From the NCBI GenBank assembly GCA_028767165.1, contig JARACJ010000001.1, positions 310,001 through 374,000 on the forward strand: DNA of 64,000 nucleotides. Reading direction: 5' to 3'. Of this stretch, positions 49,071-56,593 are shown in pieces (the stretch's first letter is position 1; every line of letters starts with the position of its first letter). A program made the translations under genes and the position numbers. The DNA is from Proteobacteria bacterium DTSAM18. Its GTDB lineage: Bacteria > Myxococcota_A > UBA796 > GCA-2862545. Under the pieces are notes generated by a model, which worked only from the letters and a program-made list of their open reading frames with translations, made no database searches and was not told the origin of the DNA.

Positions 49071-50846
49071 CTACATGCGTGCGAGCTTGTTCTTGGCACG
49101 GCTCCACAGCGACTTGGCCACGTGGCGGGCCACGGTGACGGTGTTGCCGGAGGCGCCCATGGTGCGGTTGCCCTGCGTGCCGATCTTGCCGGTGAGGTAC
49201 AGCTGGCGGGCCTTGCGGCGCTGCAGCTTGCCCGAGGAGGTCTTGGGCAGGGAGCCGGGCGCCAGGCAGACGATGTCGGCCGGCGGCGAGCCGATCTCCT
49301 TGCGGACGGCGTGGGCGACGGCCTCGCGGATGGCCTCGTGGGCCTCTTCGCCCTCGGCCTTGGTCTCGAGGGTGACCACCAGCTCCTCGGAGTTCTCGCC
49401 GGGGACGGAGAACGCGATGACGTTGCCCTTGCGGACGCTGTCGACGTCGGCGGCGGCCCACTCAATGGCCTGCGGGTGGATGTTGCGGCCGTTGATGATG
49501 ATGAGGTCCTTCATGCGTCCGGTGACGTAGACCTCACCGTCGAGCATGTAGCCGAGGTCGCCCGTGTGCAGCCAGCCGTCCTTGAAGGAGGCGGCGGTGG
49601 CCTCGGGGTTGTTCAGGTACCCGGGGGTGACGGACGGACCCTTGAAGCACAGCTCGCCCTCGACGCCGTCGGGGAGGCGGCGGCCATCCTCGGACTTGGC
49701 GCACAGGTCGTGGTGGGGGAAGGTGGTGCCGCAGGACACGTGGCGCAGGAAGGGCCTGCCCTCGACCGGAGGCTCGCAGGTGCCGTCCTCGGCGAAGCGC
49801 TCGGCGTCGACGTTGTGCACCTTGTAGGGCGTGCCCAGGGGCTTGAGCGACATGCACAGGGTGGCCTCGGCCATGCCGTAGGCGGGCAGGAAGGCGTTGG
49901 GGTCCATGCCGGTGGAGGCCGAGAACTTCTCGATGAAGGCGTCGGCGACATCGGGGTGGATGGGCTCGGCGCCGCAGCCGAAGGCCTTCATGGAGGACAG
50001 GTCCCAGCGCTCGAGGTCGGCCTCGCGGGCCTTCTTGCTGACGAGGGCGTAGGCGAAGTTCGGGGCGAAGGAGACGGTGCCCTTGTACTTGGTGATCGCG
50101 TCGAACCACACCTTGGGGCGCTTGATGAAGCGCATGGTGGGGATGAACACCGAGCTCATGCCGTGCAGCAGGGTGGAGATCACGAAGCCGATGAGGCCCA
50201 TGTCGTGGTACAGCGGCAGCCAGGCCACGGCGACGTCGGTCTCGTCGAAGCCGAGGTGGTCGGCGAGGATGGCGTGGGCGTTGGCCACGAGGCCGGCGTG
50301 GGTGACCACGACGCCCTTGGGATCGCTGGTGGAGCCGGAGGTGTACTGCAGGAACGCGGTGTCCTCGGGGGAGATCTCCGGGTACACGGGCTGGCCCTGG
50401 GCCTCGCGGAGGGTCTCGACGACGATGAGGCCGCGCAGGGTCTCGACCTGATCCACCTGGGACCACACGATGTTCTTCAGCTTGTCGCTGACGACCAGGT
50501 ACTTGGCGTCCGAGGTGGACAGGACCTTGCGGGTGCGCTCCTCGTAGGCGTCGAGCGCGGAGAAGGACATCGGCGGGTACAGGGGCACCGGGATGACACC
50601 CACGCGCAGGGCCGCGAGGAAGGTGAGGACGAAGTCCTCGGGCTCGATGACGATCAGGCCGATGGTGTCGCCCTTCTTCAGGCCCTTTGCCTGCAGTGCC
50701 GCGGCACGGCGTGCGGTGAGATCCTCCACCTCGGTGTAGGGGTAGCTGACCTCTTCACCCTTCATGTTCTGGAAGGTGTAGCCGGACTTGGGGAAGCGGG
50801 TGCCGGTCTGGGCGACCGCCTCTGCCACCGTCGAAAAGAAAGCCAT
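49071..50846 (-). CDS. Fatty acyl-AMP ligase (FAAL)
   Basis: A 591-residue adenylate-forming enzyme, with ATG at 50846 behind GGAGAA, which activates a fatty acid to acyl-AMP for transfer to an acyl carrier protein. Visible are the phosphate loop QYTSGSTSDPKGV, WLPLYHDMGLIG, the motif AYGMAEATLC, TGDLGYMLDGEVYVTGR and the late GSLPKTSSGKLQRRK. FAALs differ from acyl-CoA ligases by an insertion in the C-terminal region; the overall wording (PLYPP, FRYTSGS-like P-loop) matches FAALs such as FadD32. It likely loads starter acids for the downstream polyketide synthase. Confidence 0.92.
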   Translation of the reverse strand: MAFFSTVAEAVAQTGTRFPKSGYTFQNMKGEEVSYPYTEVEDLTARRAAALQAKGLKKGDTIGLIVIEPEDFVLTFLAALRVGVIPVPLYPPMSFSALDAYEERTRKVLSTSDAKYLVVSDKLKNIVWSQVDQVETLRGLIVVETLREAQGQPVYPEISPEDTAFLQYTSGSTSDPKGVVVTHAGLVANAHAILADHLGFDETDVAVAWLPLYHDMGLIGFVISTLLHGMSSVFIPTMRFIKRPKVWFDAITKYKGTVSFAPNFAYALVSKKAREADLERWDLSSMKAFGCGAEPIHPDVADAFIEKFSASTGMDPNAFLPAYGMAEATLCMSLKPLGTPYKVHNVDAERFAEDGTCEPPVEGRPFLRHVSCGTTFPHHDLCAKSEDGRRLPDGVEGELCFKGPSVTPGYLNNPEATAASFKDGWLHTGDLGYMLDGEVYVTGRMKDLIIINGRNIHPQAIEWAAADVDSVRKGNVIAFSVPGENSEELVVTLETKAEGEEAHEAIREAVAHAVRKEIGSPPADIVCLAPGSLPKTSSGKLQRRKARQLYLTGKIGTQGNRTMGASGNTVTVARHVAKSLWSRAKNKLARM

Positions 50847-51076
50847 GAGTTCTCCGTTCGGGGGATGCCTGTCGGGCATGCAGACGTGGCTCCGCCCACC
50901 GGCCGTGCCGGAAGCGGAACTGTGCGGTCGCCATGTACGTCAGAAATCTTAGCGTTGCAAGGAAGAACGGGGATCGTGGCGTCAACGAAAAGTCGGCCCG
51001 AAAACCGTCCCATCGGTCGGTATCCGCCACGGATTGCATCTGTGGAGACGGCCGCGAGACCGGACGGCGGGTCGGT

Positions 51077-51089
51077 TTGCATAGTGCAA
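51077..51089. promoter_or_regulatory. Candidate operator, TTGCA-TAG-TGCAA
   Basis: A 5-base inverted repeat with a 3-base spacer in an AT-rich patch, about 230 bases upstream of the fatty acyl-AMP ligase start. Support is composition and position only. Confidence 0.25.
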
Positions 51090-51271
51090 TGTGATGGTAG
51101 GAAATGTGGTGGTGTGCAAATCAGTGCGCGCACGCGCCCACGATCACGGTGGACCCGGGTGCGCGGGGCCCACCCGTGGACGACCCGTTTGTGACGTTGT
51201 GTCAGGCGCCCCGTCGCGCGACGGTCTCGCGGGCCGCGAGCGGGGCGTCGGGTGGGTCCCCGAAACGTCGA

Positions 51272-51300
51272 ACGCCCTCCCCGCGAAGCGGAGAGGGCGT
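51272..51300 (-). terminator. Hairpin downstream of tRNA-Arg
   Basis: A 12-base stem with one mismatch (ACGCCCTCCCCG with CGGAGAGGGCGT) lies five bases beyond the tRNA CCA end on the minus strand, followed there by TCGACGTTTCGGGG. Confidence 0.65.
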
Positions 51301-51305
51301 GGAGG

Positions 51306-51382
51306 TGGTGCTCCCAGCAGGACTCTAACCTGCGACCTACCGCTTAGGAGGCGGTTGCTCTATACAACTGAGCTATGGAAGC
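51306..51382 (-). tRNA. tRNA-Arg (anticodon CCT, reads AGG)
   Basis: On the minus strand a complete cloverleaf folds: acceptor GCTTCCA with TGGGAGC, D arm GCTC/GAGC, anticodon stem ACCGC/GCGGT with loop CTCCTAA, T arm GCAGG/CCTGC. A CCA end is encoded in the gene (51306-51308). Anticodon CCT gives arginine. Confidence 0.95.
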
Positions 51383-51512
51383 ACGTCGCGGCCCTTGTAC
51401 TCCGTTCGGGCGGCCACGTCACCTCCCCGTGGAGGCCTGCTGCGGGCGCCGGGGGTCAGCTGACGTGCCGCGAGAGCCGATACAAGGGGGGCAACCGGGT
51501 GAGGGAGGACAC

Positions 51513-52235
51513 ATGGCACGCTGGGTGGGGCTCGTGGCGCTGGTCTCGATGGGCTGTGGTGCCGAGGTCCGCAACCAGGTACGCCTCGAGGAGCCCACGC
51601 GGGGGGCCGGGATCGTGCAGGTCGACGTGGACCGGGGCTACCTCGACGTGGTCGGCGGCGCGCGGGATCGGGTCGAGGTCGATCTGATCAGCTGGGCGAA
51701 GGCGGGCACCCGGGCGGCCGCGCGGTCCAACGAGGCGCGCAACAGCTGGAGCCTCGTCTCCGACGGCACCATCGTCTCCCATGTCACCACCGCCCCCGCG
51801 GGCGAGGCGGGCGTCGACAGCTTCATGGCCGTGCCCTTCTTCGCCGATCTGTGGGCGAACGTGGGCAGCGGCGACGTGTTCCTCGAGGCGTTCAACGGTA
51901 CCCACAGCGTGGGAGCCTGGAACGTGCGGGGCAGGGCGGTGGAAGGTGAGGGGACCTTCGTGGCCGACAACATCGTCGAGCTCGAGCTGTACCCCTATGT
52001 CGACGCCGTCGTCGACATCGAGGCCTATACCGGTGTCGACCTGTGGCTGCCCTTCGGAGGGGAGTACGACATCGAGGTCTTCCACCCCACCTGGGCGCGG
52101 GTCTACTGGGACGACCTGGGCTTCGTCGTGGTGGACACACGGCCCGGCTACACACGCCTGGTGAGCGGTCGGGGGCTCGCGCGGTTCCGTGTCGACGTCA
52201 TCGCAGGCGATTTCCATCTGTACGAGGCCTATTAG
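51513..52235 (+). CDS. Putative lipoprotein, beta-rich, unknown function
   Basis: A 240-residue exported protein from the ATG at 51513, 5 bases after a strong GAGGGAGGA. Signal segment MARWVGLVALVSMGC ends in an SMGC lipobox, unusual but also present in the protein at 56189. The mature part is rich in alternating hydrophobic residues (VQVDVDRGYLDVVGG, VDIEAYTGVDLWLPFGG, FRVDVIAGDFHLYEAY), like DUF4097-type beta-helix adhesin modules. No family is certain. The open frame begins upstream at 51375 but has no ribosome site there. Confidence 0.72.
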   Translation: MARWVGLVALVSMGCGAEVRNQVRLEEPTRGAGIVQVDVDRGYLDVVGGARDRVEVDLISWAKAGTRAAARSNEARNSWSLVSDGTIVSHVTTAPAGEAGVDSFMAVPFFADLWANVGSGDVFLEAFNGTHSVGAWNVRGRAVEGEGTFVADNIVELELYPYVDAVVDIEAYTGVDLWLPFGGEYDIEVFHPTWARVYWDDLGFVVVDTRPGYTRLVSGRGLARFRVDVIAGDFHLYEAY

Positions 52236-52350
52236 TTCCTGCGGTGTGGCTTCTCGTGCGTGCATGTGTGGCGGAAATCGAATAAGCGAGGACCTGCCCG
52301 GTGTTCAGAAACTGAGCACCGCCATTCCCAGGGCACGCAGGAGGAAACCG

Positions 52351-53235
52351 ATGGGCTTGGATGTCAAGGAGCTGATTGCGCAACGAGAGTCGCTCTCCGC
52401 CGGCGACGCCGTTGCGGCCTGGGCCGACGACGCTGCCCAGATCGCTTCCATCCTCGATGAAGGTGCTGTCGACAGCGCCGCCCGTGCCCAGCTCGCCGAG
52501 CAGCTCGTGGGTCTCGTCGAGTCCGGTGAGGGCGCCCATGGCGACCGCGTGGTCGTGGGCCAGCTCCTCGGAAAGGTCGGCGACCCCCGCGTCGTCACCT
52601 CCGATCAGGCCGACTACTGGGTCCCGCTCACGCTGAAGTCCGGCGACAACTTCGCCATCGGTCGCTTCCCGGTCACCAACAAGGAGTACCGGGCCTTCGT
52701 GGCGGATGGTGGCTACGAGCGCCGCGACCTGTGGACCGACGACGGCTGGGCCTGGCTGCAGGACTGCGAGAACCCCTGGCCCGTCCTGGTCGACGTCAAC
52801 CCCGACGTCGAGGACTTCGTGGTCGACAACCAGCCCGTCGTGGGCGTGAGCTGGTACGAGGCGCAGGCCTTCGCCAACTGGGCCGGCGCACGCCTGCCCC
52901 GCTGGTACGAGCGCGTGTTCGCCATCCGCGGCCTCGAGAAGCGCCCCTACCCCTGGGGCTCCCCCTTCGGCGAGGGCAACGCCAATTCCAAGGAGGAGGT
53001 CATCGAGCGGCCCGTGGCCGTCGGCCTCTTCGTTCGCGACACCACCCCCGAGGGCGTGCGCGACCTCGCCGGCAACGCGGGCGAGTGGACCTCCGAGCAG
53101 GCGGGCGACGAGTACCTGCTGCACCCCGGCGCGTGGGATCAGCCCTCCCTGGCCTGCTGGGCCAAGGCACTGACCTCCAGCTCCCCCACCTCCCGCTGGG
53201 CAGCGCTCGGCTTCCGGCTCGCCAAGGACGCCTGA
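52351..53235 (+). CDS. SUMF1/formylglycine-enzyme-fold protein without the catalytic cysteine pair
   Basis: A 294-residue protein starting at ATG 52351 behind a perfect AGGAGG. Residues ~100-290 match the SUMF1 (sulfatase-modifying factor, FGE-sulfatase) fold: IGRFPVTNKEYRAFV, VVGVSWYEAQAFANWAG, RLPRWYE, YPWGSPF, VRDLAGNAGEWTSE and a terminal GFRLAKDA. True FGEs need two active-site cysteines; only scattered cysteines (DCENP, LACWA) occur, so enzyme activity is doubtful. The N-terminal 100 residues form a helical domain. No signal peptide. Role unknown; such modules often bind protein or nucleotide partners. Confidence 0.85.
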   Translation: MGLDVKELIAQRESLSAGDAVAAWADDAAQIASILDEGAVDSAARAQLAEQLVGLVESGEGAHGDRVVVGQLLGKVGDPRVVTSDQADYWVPLTLKSGDNFAIGRFPVTNKEYRAFVADGGYERRDLWTDDGWAWLQDCENPWPVLVDVNPDVEDFVVDNQPVVGVSWYEAQAFANWAGARLPRWYERVFAIRGLEKRPYPWGSPFGEGNANSKEEVIERPVAVGLFVRDTTPEGVRDLAGNAGEWTSEQAGDEYLLHPGAWDQPSLACWAKALTSSSPTSRWAALGFRLAKDA

Positions 53236-53258
53236 GTCCTCCACCGGGTCCACGAGAC

Positions 53259-53290
53259 AGGGCGGCCTCCCCACCAGGGTAGGCCGCCCT
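53259..53290 (+). terminator. Hairpin downstream of the SUMF1-fold gene
   Basis: A perfect 10-bp stem AGGGCGGCCT with AGGCCGCCCT, 12-base loop, 24 bases after the stop codon. The tail is TCGTGCGTTCGGGG. Confidence 0.65.
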
Positions 53291-53343
53291 TCGTGCGTTC
53301 GGGGGAGGATGTCGCCCCATCACCTCGGGCGCGGGAAGGGGCC

Positions 53344-53847
53344 TCAGCCGACCCACTTGTAGCGGGTGCTGCGCTTCTTGCCGCTGCGCTCGACCTGGCC
53401 CTTGTCGACCAGCTCGAGGAGGAGCCGGCGCACCGGGTCGGCCTTCAGGCCGGTGGCCTCCTGGGCCTCTGCGGAGTCGATCTCGCCCTTGTCCTTGAGG
53501 ACCTGCTGCAGGGCCTTGCGGGCATCCTGCAGGCGCGCGGAGCGCTCGGCGGTCTGGCCGGCCTGGGCGACCTCCGGGGGGATCTGGTCCTTGAACTTCA
53601 CGTGGACGTGGCGCAGTCCGGGACCGCGCCCCACGCTGAGCACGTCGCCGGTGTCTTCGAGAGCCTTCCGCAGCGCGGGCCAGGCGCCGGGTTGGAGGTT
53701 CATGGCAGACAGGATGTCCACCCGGCTGGCACCACGAGGGGAGTTCTCCAGGAAGTTCAGCGTGCGCTGAACGAGGGGTTCCAGATCGGCCTGGGGCAGT
53801 TCGACGCTGGCCGTGGAGCGGCGTCGGCTTTGACGTGACCTCGCCAA
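53344..53847 (-). CDS. Small basic protein with winged-helix-like halves
   Basis: A 167-residue cytosolic protein with a TTG start (53847) five bases behind GGAGG. A basic head ARSRQSRRRS is followed by a segment (QRTLNFLENSPRGASRVDIL) like a winged helix, a linker, and a second helix-turn-helix-like half (GEIDSAEAQEATGLKADPVRRLLLELVDKGQVERSG) ending in a basic tail. Domain identity is inferred from patterning only. It may bind DNA. It faces the SUMF1-fold gene convergently. Confidence 0.6.
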   Translation of the reverse strand: MARSRQSRRRSTASVELPQADLEPLVQRTLNFLENSPRGASRVDILSAMNLQPGAWPALRKALEDTGDVLSVGRGPGLRHVHVKFKDQIPPEVAQAGQTAERSARLQDARKALQQVLKDKGEIDSAEAQEATGLKADPVRRLLLELVDKGQVERSGKKRSTRYKWVG

Positions 53848-54048
53848 GGGGTCCTCCAGCTTGGTGGGGGTGCGCAGGGGAGCGCGCCGTGGGGTGACGT
53901 GCGGCTCTTCGACACGTCCACGTGGGGTTCAATCCAGGTACCCGATTCCCCGCCGATCGTGTCATGGAGAAGGTGTCCTGTTAGGCGCTGTGGCAACATG
54001 GGTACCCGGGCGTAGGCCTGCACCCGTATGCACGCCGAAGGAGGAGAA

Positions 54049-54867
54049 TTGGGCCTTGACGAGAATCAACGGCAGACTGTGGTGGATCTCCTGCACGTGC
54101 TCGGACCCGAGCAGGACGCCGGGCCCTTGATGAGCTTTTTTCATTCCCACAAGGACGAATGCATCGCCGAGCTCACCGTACCGGAGAGCCCCGATGTGGT
54201 CCGCGCGGCGCTGATCCGGCTGTTGCCGGCGGTCGTCGAGGAGCCGGAGCGGGCCGAGCTTCTCGGGCAGGTGAAGACCCTGCTGCAGACCCTCGAGGGA
54301 GAAGCCGTCAACCCGATGCTCCGCCACCCGGCCTGGCTCGGGCTCTGCTGGCTCGAGACCCTCTCCCAGCTCGACGACCCCCGTGCGGAGCAGCAGTCGG
54401 TGGAGTCGGCCCTGCAGGCGTTCCACCGCATCGCCCCCACCGAGGAGGTGGCGGAAGGGGAGGCCGCCTGGGCCATGGCCGAGGTGGCGGAGGAGGCCGG
54501 CTGGACGGACTGGGTGGACTCGCTGATGGGCATGGCCGTGCAGGCGCCCTTCGCCAGCGAGGAGAACCTCGGCAAGGTCCGTCTCATCCAGCTGTTGCGG
54601 ATGATCGAGGCCGAGCACCCGGACGCCCTCGAGGCGGCGGGAGAGGTCATCGACATGGACGTCCTCGACACGCCCTCGCGCATCCATGCGCTGTGGGTGG
54701 GGGCGCTGCTGGCGGCGCAGATCCAGGACGTCGAGCGCGCCCTGGAGTGGCTGCAGCAGGCCGAGGCGCTCGCGATCGAGCTCGGCGACGGCGAGATCGT
54801 CGACAAGGTCCGTCAGATGATCGCGGCCATCCGTGGTGGCGGTGGTCCGGCAGCCCAGGCCAAGTGA
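54049..54867 (+). CDS. Helical-repeat protein of unknown function
   Basis: A 272-residue acidic, all-helical cytosolic protein. The TTG at 54049, four bases after AAGGAGG, is a better start than the ATG seven codons upstream, which would put the ribosome site inside the gene. Helical pairs (AWLGLCWLETLSQLDDPRAE, VERALEWLQQAEALAIELGD) resemble TPR-like repeats, and the tail GGGGPAAQAK is flexible. No family is recognised. It lies 52 bases upstream of tdk on the same strand. Confidence 0.62.
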   Translation: MGLDENQRQTVVDLLHVLGPEQDAGPLMSFFHSHKDECIAELTVPESPDVVRAALIRLLPAVVEEPERAELLGQVKTLLQTLEGEAVNPMLRHPAWLGLCWLETLSQLDDPRAEQQSVESALQAFHRIAPTEEVAEGEAAWAMAEVAEEAGWTDWVDSLMGMAVQAPFASEENLGKVRLIQLLRMIEAEHPDALEAAGEVIDMDVLDTPSRIHALWVGALLAAQIQDVERALEWLQQAEALAIELGDGEIVDKVRQMIAAIRGGGGPAAQAK

Positions 54868-54919
54868 TCGGCGCACAAATGCGATGTGCCGGTGGCTTCG
54901 CCTGTGCTAGACCGGCACC

Positions 54920-55522
54920 ATGATTCCGCATCACTACCCCAACGGCGTCGGTTGGGTCGAGGTCATCGCTGGCTGCATGTTCTCCGGAAAGACGGAGGAG
55001 CTCATCCGCAGGCTCCACCGTGCCCGGATCGCTCGCCAGGAGGTCGTCGTCTTCAAGCCGACCCTCGACTCCCGCTACGGCACGCAGGAGGTCGTCTCCC
55101 ACAGCGACGACCGCATTCCCTGCATCCCGGTGTCCGAGGTCAGGCAGATCATCGAGTCTGCGGGCTCGGCACAGGTGGTGGGCATCGATGAGGCCCAGTT
55201 CTTCGACAACAGCCTGATCGAGGTGATCGAGGAGCTCGCCAACGATGGGGTGAGGGTGGTCGTGGCGGGCCTCGACCAGGACTTCCGGGGCGTACCCTTC
55301 GAGCCGATGCCCCAGCTCCTGGCCGTGGCCGAGCACATCACCAAGACCCTGGCGGTGTGTACGGTGTGCGGCTCTCCCGCAAACCGTTCCCAGCGCCTCG
55401 TGCACCGCAACACCCGCGTGCTGCTCGGCGCGTCCGAGTCCTACGAGGCGCGCTGTCGCCGCCACTGGAACCCGGACGTCTTCGATCCCCACCAGGAGTC
55501 CCTTCCCCTCGTCACGGGCTGA
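54920..55522 (+). CDS. tdk: Type II thymidine kinase
   Basis: A 200-residue cytosolic enzyme that phosphorylates thymidine with ATP in the salvage pathway. Signatures: phosphate loop GCMFSGKTEEL, VVFKPTLDSRYG, GIDEAQFFD with the Mg/Walker B aspartate, AGLDQDFRG and the zinc-lasso cysteines CTVCG and YEARC. The usual start is at ATG 54920. Length is normal for the family. Confidence 0.96.
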   Translation: MIPHHYPNGVGWVEVIAGCMFSGKTEELIRRLHRARIARQEVVVFKPTLDSRYGTQEVVSHSDDRIPCIPVSEVRQIIESAGSAQVVGIDEAQFFDNSLIEVIEELANDGVRVVVAGLDQDFRGVPFEPMPQLLAVAEHITKTLAVCTVCGSPANRSQRLVHRNTRVLLGASESYEARCRRHWNPDVFDPHQESLPLVTG

Positions 55523-55745
55523 CCAGGCCGGATATCGCAGGTTTCCCTGTGTCGGTCGGGTGTCGCCCTGGGGTGTCCGGTTTCGCTTGCGGAACCAAGA
55601 AATGCTGAAGTGCCCTGGACTCTCGACGATAAGCTCGGTTTGGGTACTGAAAAATACGTCCCAGGACCTTTACACGTGTGTAACGCAGGGCTAGGTGCTC
55701 CCGCGCAACGCGCCAATGCGCGTACTTTGACGTGAGGAGACCACC

Positions 55746-55952
55746 ATGAACAAATTCTTTGCTTTCGCACTGCTTTCCCTCGCAGTGGCTTGCGGCGACT
55801 CCAACGAAGACGAGATCGTCGAGACCGACACCGCATCCGAGGAGACCGGCTCCGAGGAGACGGGTTCCGAGGAGACCGGCTCCGAGGAGACGGGTTCCGA
55901 GGAGACGGGCTCTGAGGAGACCGGCACCGAGGAGACCGGCACCGAGGCCTGA
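55746..55952 (+). CDS. Small lipoprotein with EETGS tandem repeats
   Basis: A 68-residue predicted lipoprotein, ATG at 55746 preceded by TGAGGAGACC. Signal peptide NKFFAFALLSLAVAC ends in a lipobox; the mature part starts GDSNEDEIVETDTA and then is almost wholly a five-residue repeat EETGS (later EETGT). The acidic, flexible tail fits a surface-exposed spacer or metal/phospholipid-binding tail. It is one of several Asp/Thr/Glu-rich lipoproteins of this region. Confidence 0.8.
   Translation: MNKFFAFALLSLAVACGDSNEDEIVETDTASEETGSEETGSEETGSEETGSEETGSEETGTEETGTEA
55836..55940 (+). repeat. 15-base tandem repeat, seven units, within the lipoprotein gene
   Basis: Seven units of TCCGAGGAGACCGGC with a few substitutions, in frame with the EETGS peptide repeat. 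Copy-number change would lengthen or shorten the tail without a frameshift. Confidence 0.88.
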
Positions 55953-55972
55953 TCTGCTTCGTACCGGTTCCG

Positions 55973-56002
55973 ACACCCCGGCCCTTCACAGGGTCGGGGT
56001 GT
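55973..56002 (+). terminator. Hairpin behind the small lipoprotein gene
   Basis: A 13-bp stem with one G-T pair (ACACCCCGGCCCT with AGGGTCGGGGTGT) and a TCAC loop, 20 bases past the stop. Tail TCGCGTTCTTGGGG. Confidence 0.72.
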
Positions 56003-56188
56003 TCGCGTTCTTGGGGCCGGCTCCACGGTGAACCCCCGCTGCGGATCGGACCCGCGGTCCCCGGAATCCCACAGAAGACAGGCGTTGGTGAAGACCTCGC
56101 GGGGTGGTTGAGTCGCGGTGGCCGGTTGCTGTAGGCTGCGCGCAGCGGAGGCAGCCCTGAAGGGCTGGCAAAAGCCGGGGGAGACGCG

Positions 56189-56566
56189 ATGAACACCAGG
56201 ATCCTGGCCCTGTTGGGGCTGATGTCGATGGGCTGTGGGGTTGAAGAGGAGGCCTTCCTCCTCGGCTACACCGAGTCCATCTGTGCCCACGCCCTCGAGT
56301 GCGCCGACCCAGCGGTGCGCACGTTCGATGGGTTCCTCGACCAGGAAACCTGTGTGGGTCTGAAGATCGCGTCCGTCACGGCATGGGGAGAGGGCTGTGT
56401 CTACGAGTCGTCCTTTGCGGCTCAGTGTCTCGACGAGCTGTCGAACCTCACCTGCCCCGGTGGCGGAGATGTGGCGGCTCCCCCCTCTGTTTGCGATCTG
56501 GTCTACGCCAACTGCACCACCGGGGCGCCGCCTGCGCCCGTGGATACGGCGGATTCGGGTCTGTAG
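56189..56566 (+). CDS. Cysteine-rich small lipoprotein
   Basis: A 125-residue exported protein with signal MNTRILALLGLMSMGC (lipobox SMGC, as at 51513). The mature part has eight further cysteines in CAHALECAD, TCVGLK, GCVYESS, QCLDEL, TCPGG, VCDLVYANC, probably disulfide-bonded, and ends in an Asp/Thr tail VDTADSGL of the kind common in this region. No family is recognised. The next gene starts 28 bases downstream on the same strand. Confidence 0.72.
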   Translation: MNTRILALLGLMSMGCGVEEEAFLLGYTESICAHALECADPAVRTFDGFLDQETCVGLKIASVTAWGEGCVYESSFAAQCLDELSNLTCPGGGDVAAPPSVCDLVYANCTTGAPPAPVDTADSGL

Positions 56567-56593
56567 TCCAACGACCACCGAAAGGATTCATCG

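Larger units (their letters stand above)
50847..51305. other. Gap between the ligase gene and tRNA-Arg
   Basis: No gene is supported. The gap holds the upstream region of the ligase gene, including a small inverted repeat TTGCA-TAG-TGCAA (51077-51089) that could be an operator, and the tRNA terminator. The strand and promoter elements cannot be fixed. Confidence 0.5.

Noticed and set aside
42666-51194. A plus-strand open frame of 2842 codons across the polyketide synthase and ligase genes
   Set aside because: It is antisense to genes with intact motifs; the Gly/Asp/Val/His-rich translation is typical of the opposite strand of GC-rich genes and has no domain.
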